64,000 nucleotides of DNA from Tillandsia leiboldiana. Taxonomy: Eukaryota; Streptophyta; Magnoliopsida; Poales; Bromeliaceae. The position numbers and the translations under genes were made by a program. The notes beneath the pieces were generated by a model. That model made no database searches, was not told the DNA's origin, and saw only the letters and a list, made by a program, of their open reading frames with translations. Each line of letters begins with the position of its first letter. Position 1 is the stretch's first letter. The stretch is taken from assembly GCA_029204045.2 (NCBI GenBank), contig CM055076.1, positions 9,330,966 to 9,394,965 of the forward strand, written 5' to 3'. Of this stretch, positions 52,533 through 63,860 are shown one piece after another.

Positions 52533-54494
52533 TTAGAACTTAAGACAAGGAAAGATATCACCTTTTCGAATCCAAAATCGCTGGATTTTGGGTTGTCTTG
52601 ATTCGTTGTGGCCGGGGGTTGTCCGCTTTGACTGTTGATTCACCTTAGGTCTTTGCCTCGTAGTGATCCACTTGTATGATTGATGTTGTGGCTCGGACCT
52701 TTGGGGGGTTGAGTGAACTCCTTTGACTTGATGTGTCTTTTGATTTCGTTGAGTTCGCTCCGTAGATGAAGTTGCCGAAGAATTCTTCTTTCTCTTTTTC
52801 GGGCAATCCTTCACCAAATGTCCTTCAAGTCCACAAAGGTGACACGTTCTTCCTTTCAATTTGAACGTGGAACTTGAAGCATGCACAGTTTGGTCCTTTT
52901 TGAATCCCAAACCAACCTTGCTTGTTTGACCTAATCCGGACATACAATCATATTTCTTCGAACCGGTTGAAATCCTTTGTATGTCGGATTTAAGTTGATG
53001 GACTTGCTTGGTCAAAGCTTGGTTGGTAACATGAATCTCCTCAAACTACTTTTCAAGAAAATCAATCTTGTTAATATGGGAATTAACGATCGTTTCCGAT
53101 TGATTTATCTTTTCCTGGAGGATTTTATTATTATTCAATAAAAGCTCTCATTCCTCCTCGAGATCATGAAGTTTGATCTTTAAAGCATGATTCTCGTCTT
53201 GAACTTCAAGTCGTTGCTTCCTCAACTTCTTAATATGTTTGGCCATCTTCTTTGATTCCGTAAGAAGTTGTTGATATGCCTCAACGAGTTCTTCTTCGTC
53301 CGACTCCCCCTCACTTGATGACTCTCCGTTGGATGTTGATGTTTCATGCAAAATCAAAGGAATAGAGTCAGTGATTAAAGATGATAAACAAACATTAGAA
53401 GAGGGAATTTGAGAAGCATGTAAGGCAACGACTTTTTCCTCTTTACTTGAGGTCGATTCATTAGAAGTAGAATCGTCACAAGTTTTCGCTTGCAAAGCCT
53501 TCTTTTTATATGATTTCGGAGAAGGACATTCCGTTGAAAAATGGTCGTAGCCTTTGCATCTATAGCATTGGATTTCCCCTTCGAAATCATCTTTTTCTTT
53601 TTCTTTAGAAGGTTTTGCAAAGCTTTTGAGGTTAGAGGATTTAGAACCCGATGATCCTTTAGAAGGTTTCGTGGATGAAGATCCATCGGTTCGATTCTTC
53701 CAAAATTTCCGACGAAAATTCTTTACGATCCGCGCCAATTGTTCTTCAAAATCGGCAAAAGAGATTTCATCGTGGGAACTTGATTCGCTATCTTCTTCCT
53801 TTGTTGATTTGAATGCAATACCTGTAAGCTTAGAAGAAGACTTGGAAGAAACTTGATTAGTAGGAAACGTCATTTCATAAGTTTGCAAAGCACCTACTAA
53901 TTCCTCTACACTCATCTCATCCGGATGACTAACGGTTTCAATGGCGGTAACCTTTGCCCTAAACCGTTCTGGAAGAGTCCGAAGTATCTTTCTTACAACT
54001 TTCGACTCCGGGATCTTTTCTCCTAAATTAGCACAAGTATTGATTACATCTTGAAGTCTAGTGTAATAATCTGTAAACAATTCATGCTCTTCCATATGAA
54101 TAGAGTCAAATTGACTTGTAAGCATCTGGAGCTTTTGAATTTTTACAAGATTAGTACCCTCATGTGTAATTTTGAGAATATCCCAAATTTCCTTCGCGGT
54201 TTCACACGCGGAAATTCGTGTGAACTCAGTCGAGGAAAGAGAATTAAATAAAGCGTTCATACCTTTCCCATTGTAAGAAGATCTTTCAAATTCCTCTTTG
54301 GACCATCTAGAGCGAGGTTTTGGGGTAGTAGAATTTCCTACTTCCTCAACAGGATGCACCCAACCGCATTCCACGGATTGCCATACCCGCTCATCAATTG
54401 CGATGAGAAAAGCTCTCATCCGCACTTTCCAATAAGCATAATTAGTCCCATCAAAAAGAGGAGGTCTATAAATATTACCACTTTCACCCAACAT
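52533..54494 (-). pseudogene. gag: Gag of SIRE-B (two in-frame stops), left copy
   Basis: Starts at ATG 54494 (MLGESGNIYRPPLFDGTNYAYWK); upstream open codons lie in PBS and LTR. The UBN2 gag domain is clear (ACETAKEIWDIL, TLPERFRAKVTAIE). CCHC knuckles are CYRCKGYDHFSTEC and, near the end, CHLCGLEGHLVKDC. The frame is continuous except for TGA at 53150-53148 and TAG at 53048-53046, both in the coiled-coil part between the knuckles. It ends KGDIFPCLKF, the point where protease begins in SIRE-A2. Confidence 0.85.
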
Positions 54495-54511
54495 GATAGA
54501 TAAACTTAAAA

Positions 54512-54526
54512 CCCGCTCTGATACCA
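54512..54526 (-). other. Primer-binding site of SIRE-B
   Basis: The minus strand reads TGGTATCAGAGCGGG, 2 nt from the LTR; initiator tRNA-Met type. The duplicate copy is at about 57255-57269. Confidence 0.8.
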
Positions 54527-54528
54527 AT

Positions 54529-54983
54529 TGTAGGTTTTTATAATGTAGGATCCACAAGGATCTAAATAGGTACTATCAAACAACTAGAGGGGGGGTGAAT
54601 AGGTGTAATACTTATAAAACCAAATCTCAGTGCAAAATAAAAACCAATGCGGAAAATAAAACAGCACACCGAGATTTACGTGGAAACTCCAATCCAGGAG
54701 AAAAACCACGGGACCAACACGCAATAACAATCCACTAGAATAGAAGAATAACAAGGTGATTACCGACTCCACGGACTCAAACCCCTCCTTCAGCTTCTTC
54801 GGACCTTGCGCTGACCGGTTGGATGTCCACAGCAATAACAATCCACTAAGAAAAGAAGAATAACAAGGTGATTACCGTCTCCACGGATTAACCCCTCCTT
54901 CAACTTCTTCGGACCTCGCGCTCCAACCGTTTGCACGTCCACTGCACACGTTCGAAATCCACGAACGCCACTCGAATCCACGG
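54529..54983 (-). repeat. Partial 5' LTR of SIRE-B at contig end (artefactual third LTR)
   Basis: The first 455 bp of the LTR up to the N gap, with small indels relative to 57272 onward concentrated toward the gap, as expected of a low-quality contig end. Confidence 0.75.
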
Positions 54984-55083
54984 NNNNNNNNNNNNNNNNN
55001 NNNNNNNNNNNNNNNNNNNNNNNNNNNNNNNNNNNNNNNNNNNNNNNNNNNNNNNNNNNNNNNNNNNNNNNNNNNNNNNNNNN
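54984..55083. other. Assembly gap (100 N)
   Basis: 100 N between an LTR and a repeat of sequence already seen at 52342 onward. Confidence 0.98.
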
Positions 55084-55276
55084 TAGATAATCCATATAAA
55101 ATTAATTTGGAGTGAATGAACGTAAAACCCCTTTTATTCAATGTACTTGTTCGTTAAAAACCTTTTGTTCAAGAACAAAACATAAAACCAAGAGCATTGA
55201 AAAAACATGTAATGCAAAGATTAAGAAAAATATGAGGAGAAAACCAATCAAAGCATTACATACAGTCATAAGCTAT

Positions 55277-57237
55277 TTAGAACTTAAGACAAGGAAAGAT
55301 ATCACCTTTTCGAATCCAAAATCGCTGGATTTTGGGTTGTCTTGATTCGTTGTGGCCGGGGGTTGTCCGCTTTGACTGTTGATTCACCTTAGGTCTTTGC
55401 CTCGTAGTGATCCACTTGTATGATTGATGTTGTGGCTCGGACCTTTGGGGGGTTGAGTGAACTCCTTTGACTTGATGTGTCTTTTGATTTCGTTGAGTTC
55501 GCTCCGTAGATGAAGTTGCCGAAGAATTCTTCTTTCTCTTTTTCGGGCAATCCTTCACCAAATGTCCTTCAAGTCCACAAAGGTGACACGTTCTTCCTTT
55601 CAATTTGAACGTGGAACTTGAAGCATGCACAGTTTGGTCCTTTTTGAATCCCAAACCAACCTTGCTTGTTTGACCTAATCCGGACATACAATCATATTTC
55701 TTCGAACCGGTTGAAATCCTTTGTATGTCGGATTTAAGTTGATGGACTTGCTTGGTCAAAGCTTGGTTGGTAACATGAATCTCCTCAAACTACTTTTCAA
55801 GAAAATCAATCTTGTTAATATGGGAATTAACGATCGTTTCCGATTGATTTATCTTTTCCTGGAGGATTTTATTATTATTCAATAAAAGCTCTCATTCCTC
55901 CTCGAGATCATGAAGTTTGATCTTTAAAGCATGATTCTCGTCTTGAACTTCAAGTCGTTGCTTCCTCAACTTCTTAATATGTTTGGCCATCTTCTTTGAT
56001 TCCGTAAGAAGTTGTTGATATGCCTCAACGAGTTCTTCTTCGTCCGACTCCCCCTCACTTGATGACTCTCCGTTGGATGTTGATGTTTCATGCAAAATCA
56101 AAGGAATAGAGTCAGTGATTAAAGATGATAAACAAACATTAGAAGAGGGAATTTGAGAAGCATGTAAGGCAACGACTTTTTCCTCTTTACTTGAGGTCGA
56201 TTCATTAGAAGTAGAATCGTCACAAGTTTTCGCTTGCAAAGCCTTCTTTTATATGATTTCGGAGAAGGACATTCCGTTGAAAAATGGTCGTAGCCTTTGC
56301 ATCTATAGCATTGGATTTCCCCTTCGAAATCATCTTTTTCTTTTTCTTTAGAAGGTTTTGCAAAGCTTTTGAGGTTAGAGGATTTAGAACCCGATGATCC
56401 TTTAGAAGGTTTCGTGGATGAAGATCCATCGGTTCGATTCTTCCAAAATTTCCGACGAAAATTCTTTACGATCCGCGCCAATTGTTCTTCAAAATCGGCA
56501 AAAGAGATTTCATCGTGGGAACTTGATTCGCTATCTTCTTCCTTTGTTGATTTGAATGCAATACCTGTAAGCTTAGAAGAAGACTTGGAAGAAACTTGAT
56601 TAGTAGGAAACGTCATTTCATAAGTTTGCAAAGCACCTACTAATTCCTCTACACTCATCTCATCCGGATGACTAACGGTTTCAATGGCGGTAACCTTTGC
56701 CCTAAACCGTTCTGGAAGAGTCCGAAGTATCTTTCTTACAACTTTCGACTCCGGGATCTTTTCTCCTAAATTAGCACAAGTATTGATTACATCTTGAAGT
56801 CTAGTGTAATAATCTGTAAACAATTCATGCTCTTCCATATGAATAGAGTCAAATTGACTTGTAAGCATCTGGAGCTTTTGAATTTTTACAAGATTAGTAC
56901 CCTCATGTGTAATTTTGAGAATATCCCAAATTTCCTTCGCGGTTTCACACGCGGAAATTCGTGTGAACTCAGTCGAGGAAAGAGAATTAAATAAAGCGTT
57001 CATACCTTTCCCATTGTAAGAAGATCTTTCAAATTCCTCTTTGGACCATCTAGAGCGAGGTTTTGGGGTAGTAGAATTTCCTACTTCCTCAACAGGATGC
57101 ACCCAACCGCATTCCACGGATTGCCATACCCGCTCATCAATTGCGATGAGAAAAGCTCTCATCCGCACTTTCCAATAAGCATAATTAGTCCCATCAAAAA
57201 GAGGAGGTCTATAAATATTACCACTTTCACCCAACAT
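55277..57237 (-). pseudogene. gag: Gag of SIRE-B, right copy (near-identical duplicate with frameshift)
   Basis: Matches 52533-54494 essentially base for base, including both stop codons. One T is missing from a homopolymer near 56248 (left copy near 53508), which shifts the frame. Shared stops plus a single homopolymer difference point to one locus assembled twice. Confidence 0.85.
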
Positions 57238-57271
57238 GATAGATAAACTTAAAACCCGCTCTGATACCAAT

Positions 57272-58714
57272 TGTAGGTTTTTATAATGTAGGATCCACAA
57301 GGATCTAAATAGGTACTATCAAACAACTAGAGGGGGGGTGAATAGGTGTAATACTTATAAAACCAAATCTCAGTGCAAAATAAAAACCAATGCGGAAAAT
57401 AAAAACAGCACACCGAGATTTACGTGGAAACTCCAATCCAGGAGAAAAACCACGGGACCAACACGCAATAACAATCCACTAAGAATAGAAGAATAACAAG
57501 GTGATTACCGACTCCACGGACTCAAACCCCTCCTTCAGCTTCTTCGGACCTTGCGCTGACCGGTTGGATGTCCACGCAATAACAATCCACTAAGAAAAGA
57601 AGAATAACAAGGTGATTACCGTCTCCACGGATTTAACCCCTCCTTCAACTTCTTCGGACCTCGCGCTCCACCGTTTGCACGTCCACTGCACACGTTCGAA
57701 TCCACGAACGCCACTCGAATCCACGAGCACACGTTTCGAATCCACGAAACGCCTTTAGCACACCGAATCCACGATGCCACGTCGAATCCACGACGCAAAC
57801 TCAGTCGATAAGAATATTGACTTCGATGGTGATCCTTTGCTTAGATTCTCATTGAGGAACCGTAGAAGAAATCTCTAAGCAAAGATTAGATCAATTCGAT
57901 AAAAGATATGTTCTTGAAAGAACCGTCGAATTGACCTAAAAGAGGCTATAAAGAAGAACGATAAAAACCTAGCCTCTAGGGTTGCTCTCAAGTGTTTAAT
58001 TAATTAATCGGTCGTGCTCCCCACGTTTTTGAGAAACCCTAAATGTCTATTTATAGTTTAGAAACCTTTGGAAAGAGATAAGAATCAAAAACTTACCTTA
58101 TCTGGAAATTTCTAGGACGGCGATCCGGATCGGATTTACTGCGATCCGGATCGGATTTACTGCGATCCAGATCGGATTTACTGCGATCCGGATCGTCGTA
58201 GCGAGTTAGACAATTCCAGAAAAACAAGGGTTCGGGATCCAGATTGAAAAGCCCAATCCGGATCATTCATCTATTCCAGCAAATACCCATGTTCGGGATC
58301 CGGATCGAAATGGCCATGATCCGGATCGGATTTGCCAATGAACAATCACCCTTCGGGATCCGGATTGGACTGTCTGATCCGGATCCTGAACATGACCCAT
58401 GTCCAGTTCTTGATTTTTATGCAATTAAAAATTCATCCAAGTGTTTCTACACTATAAGAAAGTATTCGGATCACCACAATTATTTAGTTAAACATACCTG
58501 ATCCTCTTGAATACTTTCTTCTTGAGATTGATGTAACTGATCCACAATTCTTCAACTTCAATCTTCAAGACTCAAGACACTGAGTGTCAACTTGAGCTCT
58601 TGTTGAATCTTCTCTAAGTCTTTGATTGCTGATTGACAATTTGATCCCTTTAAGACTCCGACTCAACTCACTGACTTGACTCACGAAATATGCCAACACC
58701 AAAATGTCGTAACA
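57272..58714 (-). repeat. 5' LTR of SIRE-B (1443 bp)
   Basis: Nearly identical to 49287-50708 but 21 bp longer: the palindrome array (58122-58385) has one extra unit of GATCCGGATCGGATTTACTG plus C, and one unit carries GATCCAGATC. TATAAATAGA (minus) is at 58055-58046. Confidence 0.9.
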
Positions 58715-58719
58715 AGGCA

Positions 58720-59283
58720 GAGGAGTCTCCCAATAGTTCTCTTATTGCTTGCCGATATTCAGCCCCATTGGCCTCACCCCGGTCTGGTACGTGGTCACTT
58801 GCGGCTGTACTGCCCCCAACGGCTGCGCCTCTTGATAAGTAGCCGCCGACGGTGTAACTCCTTGTGGTTGCATTGTCGGCATTGCCGGCGCCATCGTGAC
58901 CAATTGCGTCGACAATTGCTGGGGTAGTGTGGAGGCGAATCGTCCATCATATTGCTCATTTTGGGTTAATGTCTGCCCGATTCGAGCCACTTTTTCGTTT
59001 GAGGCCGTTACTGCGGCCAACATCAAATCCAACCAGGCGTCCTGCGCCTAGCTGTCTCTCTCGAGGGACAGTTGTGTCCTCTCGACAGCTTCTAGCATTC
59101 GGGCCATTTGCCCGAATAGCTGGGATAGGGTTGACTCCTGTGGTGCCAACCTCCCACTGGTCTCAGGGCCTTTGGTAGCGTCGGTGGTGAATCATCTGTG
59201 TGTCCAGCGCTGCTGGCCTGGTCGTTCCCCATATGTTTGGGGACGACTCTGCTCCTGAGGTTAATGCTGTTGTCTTTTGACAT
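58720..59283 (-). pseudogene. Tat gag fragment 1 (N-terminus)
   Basis: Possible start MSKDNSINLRSRVVPK at 59283, about 60 bp inside the LTR. Continues in broken frames, including a Gln/Pro-rich stretch (59032-58742; TQNEQYDGRFASTLPQQ). It is cut at the AGGCA target site by SIRE-B. Confidence 0.65.
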
Positions 59284-59310
59284 TTTATCGATAGAAATGG
59301 CAAGAGTTTA

Positions 59311-59340
59311 CCTGAGAGTCCCACCGGGCGTGCCAAGAAG
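59311..59340 (-). other. Primer-binding site of the Tat element
   Basis: On the minus strand TTGGCACGCCCGGTGGGACT begins within 7 nt of the LTR. A closely similar sequence sits at the same position next to LTR-D (35785-35811). The tRNA was not determined. Confidence 0.6.
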
Positions 59341-59342
59341 AT

Positions 59343-60377
59343 TGTTGGGCCGAAAAGTTGCGGTCTGCGATCGGCCCGTGGGGTTGACCCTCTAAGTGTG
59401 ATGTGTAGCATGCCAAGGGATCAAACGATCAGGCCAAAGAGGGATCTACTCGGACGGGTTCTTCTCAATCAAACTCTCGCTAGGGTTCGGCTTAGATCAG
59501 TCGAACTGAGGTTTGGAGACAGGCAGAGTTCGGCCTAGAATAGCCGAACTGAGATAAGGAGACAAGGATTGAACACGGCTAAAGAGCCGATTAAGATTTT
59601 GTATTGATCAGAGTGGGGTTATGAGAGTAACTGGGACTTGATTACAAGCTAATCTACTCCTAGAAAATGCGGTAGATGCAGATATGAAACTTATCTAGTA
59701 AAGCAGTAAATGCATATATGAAAGATATGAAATAGCAGGGGTGGTCACTGGCTTACGAGATTGCAGGACCCCTTTTTCTTCGATGGTTCGCTTATTTATA
59801 CATTTACGAACCATATGTATAACCGCTGATTTTAGAAATCGGCGTGATCTAAGGGGAATTATCGTAAATTCCTCAACTACTTCCTTTTGAATCGATTATT
59901 CTCAATAGGATAGTAGCCGTTTTCTGTCTAGGTTCATCCCCTAATCATCGCGGCGAAGCATGATCTTCGACGCTTTTCAATGCTGGGTGCCGCTTGCTAT
60001 TTCGGAGTCAGTTACGAGATTCGCGCCCAAATCTCGCATTCCTTCCTTTCAGAGTCTTTCCTTCTGCGGCTTCGAGTGGCCGAGAGTTGACCTTGACTTC
60101 GCCTCTTTCGTCGCTCGACTAAGGCGGTCTGATGTTTATCTTCGTCCGAGGATGGTCCTGGATGTGACAATAATCCTCTTGTTGACCGCTTCTCCTATCG
60201 GCTGATGCCTTTAGCCGATGGCGTATGTCGCGTGCTACTCTCTCACGTGACTTAGGCCGGTCTTAGTCAATACGCGAGTCCCTCTTCGTTGACTCATTCT
60301 TCTGTCGGCTGATGTCTTTAGTCGAAGGAATACGCCACGTGTCACTTTCTCGAGTGGTAAAAATTTTGGTCTCAACA
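59343..60377 (-). repeat. 5' LTR of the Tat element
   Basis: 1035 bp, plus-strand TGTTGGGCCG to TCTCAACA, followed by the target duplication ATATG. Repeated CGGCTGATG-type motifs and TCGGCC stretches occur; no gene. Confidence 0.87.
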
Positions 60378-62706
60378 ATATGTTAGCTTGATGAAAAGTT
60401 TAGGATTAATTCTTAGACTGAATAGTGATTTTGACAAATGTGAAACATATAGTAAGTCAAAAATCACTAAACCACCTCATAAGAGTGTTGAACGAAGTAC
60501 CAAATTGCTTGAGCCAATTCACAGTGATATTTGTGAATTTGAAGGTACTCAAACCAGTGGAGGAAATAGATATTTTATCACTTTTATCAATGATTTTTCT
60601 AAATATACTTATATTTATTTACTAAAAATAAAAGTGATGTGTTTCACAGATTTAAAAATTTTCTCCATGAAGTAGAAAACCAATTCGGTAAAAAGATTAA
60701 AAGAATTAGTCTACGGGATTCAATTCTTTTATTTAGTCTTTAGGAATTATGGAGTTGATACTGGTGTACCCTTAAATCTTCAGGGCGAAGCCATTTTAAC
60801 TGTATGTTATATCTTGAATCGTGTGCCACGTAAGAAATTTAAATGATGCCTTTTGAGTTGTGGAAAGGGTATAAGCCAAATTTGGAATATCTTAAAGTAT
60901 GGGGTTGTCTAACTTATGTGAGACTATCAGACCCTAAAAGATCCAACTTGGGTGTTTAAGCTGCCACTTGTATATTTCCTGGATATGCTTTAAATAGTAC
61001 ATCTTATAGATTTTTAGATATTAAAAATAATGTGATTTTTGAATCAAGAGATGCTATTTTTCATGAAGAAAGTTTTCTTTAAAATCGAAAAATAGTAGGG
61101 CCAAGAATTTAAAATTGTTTCAAACAAACCGATATCTTCAAACTCTTTTTTACAAAATAAAAAATAATATGTTTTTGAACCTAGGAGTAAAAAAAAAGAA
61201 GTAGAAAAAGATTTTGGTCCTAATTATATTATTCTTAATATTAAAGAAAACTCGTTTTCTTTATAAGAAGTTTTATCTTCAAATGATACTATTTTTTAGA
61301 AAGAGGCTACAACTGATGAGATAGAATCCCTAATTTTTAATAAAGTTTGAAAATTAGTGAATTTACCTTCAGGTTGTACAATAATTGATTATAAATGGGT
61401 TTTTAGAAAGAAATTGAAACCGGATGGGAGTGTAGACAAGTATAAAGCGAGACTTGTCGTAAAAGGTTATAAACAAAAAGAAGATCTAGACTTCTTTGAT
61501 ACATTTTCTCCGGTTACTAGAGTGACATTCATTAGAGTTCTCATTGCTATTGCAGCAATACATGATTTACAAATTCACCAGATAGATGTAAAAACCGTCT
61601 TTCTAATTGGTGACCTAGATGAAAAAATTTATATGGACCAACCTGAGGGGTTCATTGAGCTTGGCCAAGTAAATAAAGTGTGTAAGCTAAATAAATCCCT
61701 TTACGACTTGAGGCAGGCACCTAGATAGTGGCAGGAAAAATTTGATTTTTGCATGATTGAGAATGACTTTAAAACAAACGTGTGATAAGTGCATATATTA
61801 CAAAACTTTTTAAAAGTTGCATGTAATTGTTAGCCTTCATGTGGATAATTTGCTACTTTTTTGCTCTAACAAAAATTATGCTAAATCATTATTTTGAAAT
61901 GAAAGATCTTGATGAGACTAACTTTATTTTGGGTATGAAAAATACCAAAATACCATATGACATTTTTCTTGATCAGTTGCACTATATTGAGAAAATTTTG
62001 AGAAAGTGCAACTTTCTTGATTGCAAGCATGCGACAATACCTTTTGTTTCAAGTGTTCACTTATTTTCTGTTAAAAATGAAAATAAAATTTTAAATCAAA
62101 AGAAATATGCTAGTATGATTGGAAGCTTGTGGTTTGCGATTGATTGCACTAGACCTGATATTGCATATGCAGTAGGGATACTTAGTAGATTTACAAGCAA
62201 GCCTGGTACAGAGCATTGGCATGCCATGGAATGTGTAATGAGATATCTTGCTGGTCCCAAAACTTATGGCTTATTTATGGGAAATATTCTGTTGTGATTA
62301 AGGGCTATAGTGATGCTGATTGGAATACCTTATCATGTGATTCTCTCCCTACCACTGGTTATATTTTTACTCTAGCAGGTGGTGCTATATGTTGGAAATC
62401 TAAAAAACAAACTACCATTGCTAACTCAACTATGGAAGCCGATCTTATTGCTTTAGTTTCAGCTAGCGAGGAAGCTAGTTGGTTGAGATACTTATTGTCT
62501 GAGATTCTATTTCTAAAAAAACAAGTTACATATGTGTTAATACACTATGATAGCACAGCTGCTATTGGTAGAGTAAGAAATCGTTATTATAACGGTAAAT
62601 CTTGATTCGTGAGAAGAAAATACAATACTGTGAGATCATATATGAACAATGGTATTATTAATGAGGCTGAGAGGAACATAGGAATTACGTTTGAGCCATT
62701 AATTTG
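60378..62706 (+). pseudogene. Copia-E, 3' part: integrase, RT and RNase H remnants
   Basis: Continues the relic from 38773. Integrase pieces (LEPIHSDICEFEG, FITFINDFSKYTYIYLL at 60388-60675; EAILTVCYILNRVPRK near 60790, followed by a stop). RT at 61357-61728 (DYKWVFRKKLKPDG, KARLVVKGYKQKE) ends in a stop. The catalytic region near 61830-61860 has LHVDNLLLF where YVDD is expected. RNase H (YSDADWNTL, STMEADLIALV) runs to about 62605. Multiple stops, frameshifts and internal deletions make it the oldest element here. The copia lineage was not assigned. Confidence 0.83.
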
Positions 62707-63230
62707 AGGTATGTATCGCTAAAAATTAGTTTTTCCGAACCGAATCGTTGTTTGCTAGAATTATGGCTGATTTTTGGTTGATTTTTATTTCGGCTCGATC
62801 CAGCAGGGATCATTGGGATTTTATTGTTCCATTTGGTGATTTGGGATATTAGGCACGTACTGGCTGAATTTTGTCACGATCCCTAATTGGATTAGTGCTC
62901 TAGGTGGGTTTCATTGTGTACATCGAAACTGCAGCCTACTTGATATGTTTATCTAATTTCAACTTGATATAGCATGCGTTTATGTTATTTCCCTCTTGGT
63001 TAAATTATGCTAAATCTTGATGATTGAATCCTAATTGAACCCAAATTGAACCTATCTTGTTTTGGACAATTGCACGAGCTGAATGGCCATCAAGATAGGA
63101 TTTACTTGATATTACACTATTTATACATGACAATTGAATTTAGATAGAAAATCTCTATTCTTGCTTTGTGGTTCAATTATGCTCGGGGTTTTGAGCTTTG
63201 GTTAGAGATAGTATATGTAGTGCACCGATT
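62707..63230. other. Unannotated A/T-rich stretch
   Basis: No open frame of note, no repeat boundary and no RNA gene seen. It may include the tail or LTR of Copia-E. Confidence 0.4.
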
Positions 63231-63231
63231 T

Positions 63232-63535
63232 CCGCGAAATGGCGAAATTCGGCAAAAATACTTGTAACACATTTCAAATATAATTACAAGTGAGTTTGAA
63301 GCATTTCGAATCGACGCAAAAGTCGTTGAGTCGAAAAGTGAGTTGGAGTTGAGAGTTGGAAGCTTCAAATTGTGAAGCTTGAGTAGTTGTTCGCCAATTC
63401 CGCAAAATGGTAAAATGCGGCAAAAAGACCTGTAACATATTTTAAATATGATTACAGTCGAGTTCGGTGCGTTTCGGACCGACGCGAAGAGCATCGGGTC
63501 GAAAAGTGAGTTGAAGCTCAAGGACTCCGCAAATT
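63232..63535. repeat. Degenerate tandem duplication, unit about 168 bp
   Basis: CCGCGAAATGGCGAAATTCGG at 63232 and CCGCAAAATGGTAAAATGCGG at 63400 each begin a block with a matching TGTAACA/TTTCAAATATAATTACA stretch, a TCGACGC or CCGACGC element and GGGTCGAAAAGTGAGTTG-like text. Confidence 0.7.
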
Positions 63536-63555
63536 TCAGAAATTCTGATTTTTGT

Positions 63556-63860
63556 TATCGGCAAACTTTTTCGAGGCCCTATCTCGAGGACTTGGAGCAG
63601 CCCAAAAATTTAAAATAAATCGTGGGGTGTCTCTGAAAAGTTTGCTGATAAAAAGAGATGAAGTGCCGAGGTAAGATATTAAAAGAAAATAGGAGAACGA
63701 AGAGGAGCAAAATGGTTGAAGAATTCTGAAACTGCAGTTTTGCTGATGCAGTTTTATCGGCAAGCTTTTTCGAGGCCCTCTTTCGAGGGCTTAGAGCAGC
63801 CAAAAAAATTTAAAAAAATCGTGGAGAGTTTTAAAAAAATTTGTAGAATAAAGGAAAGAA
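63556..63860. repeat. Degenerate tandem duplication, unit about 199 bp
   Basis: TATCGGCAAACTTTTTCGAGG at 63556 and TATCGGCAAGCTTTTTCGAGG at 63755 start two similar blocks that share GGAGCAGCC/AGAGCAGCC and an AAATCGTGG stretch. No gene seen from here to 64000. Confidence 0.7.

Larger units (their letters stand above)
49287..58714 (-). mobile_element. SIRE-B, Sirevirus derivative lacking pol and env-like ORF
   Basis: Outer LTRs 49287-50708 and 57272-58714 are flanked by a perfect target duplication AGGCA (49282-49286 and 58715-58719) and interrupt Tat gag. As assembled there is a third partial LTR (54529-54983), a gap and a second copy of the gag region; this is best explained as overlapping contigs scaffolded end to end. 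The collapsed element would be about 6.7 kb with about 3.8 kb internal: PBS, gag, the post-pol conserved block and a PPT cluster. RT, integrase, protease and the env-like ORF are absent. Confidence 0.87.
38774..60377 (-). mobile_element. Tat-type Ty3/gypsy element, internally deleted, hosting three later insertions
   Basis: LTRs of 1035 bp each (38774-39808 and 59343-60377; TGTTGGGCC to CTCAACA) are flanked by a perfect 5-bp duplication ATATG (38769-38773 and 60378-60382). Gag and PBS on the minus strand set the orientation. Internal order on the minus strand: PBS, gag (split by SIRE-B, LTR-C and a Del fragment), linker, protease, then directly the integrase C-terminus. RT, RNase H and the integrase core are missing. 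The LTRs show many substitutions, so the element is older than its inserts. Confidence 0.85.

Noticed and set aside
54529..57271. A three-LTR tandem Sirevirus produced by unequal recombination
   Set aside because: Possible in principle, but exact overlap limits at an N gap, shared stops and homopolymer-only differences favour false duplication.
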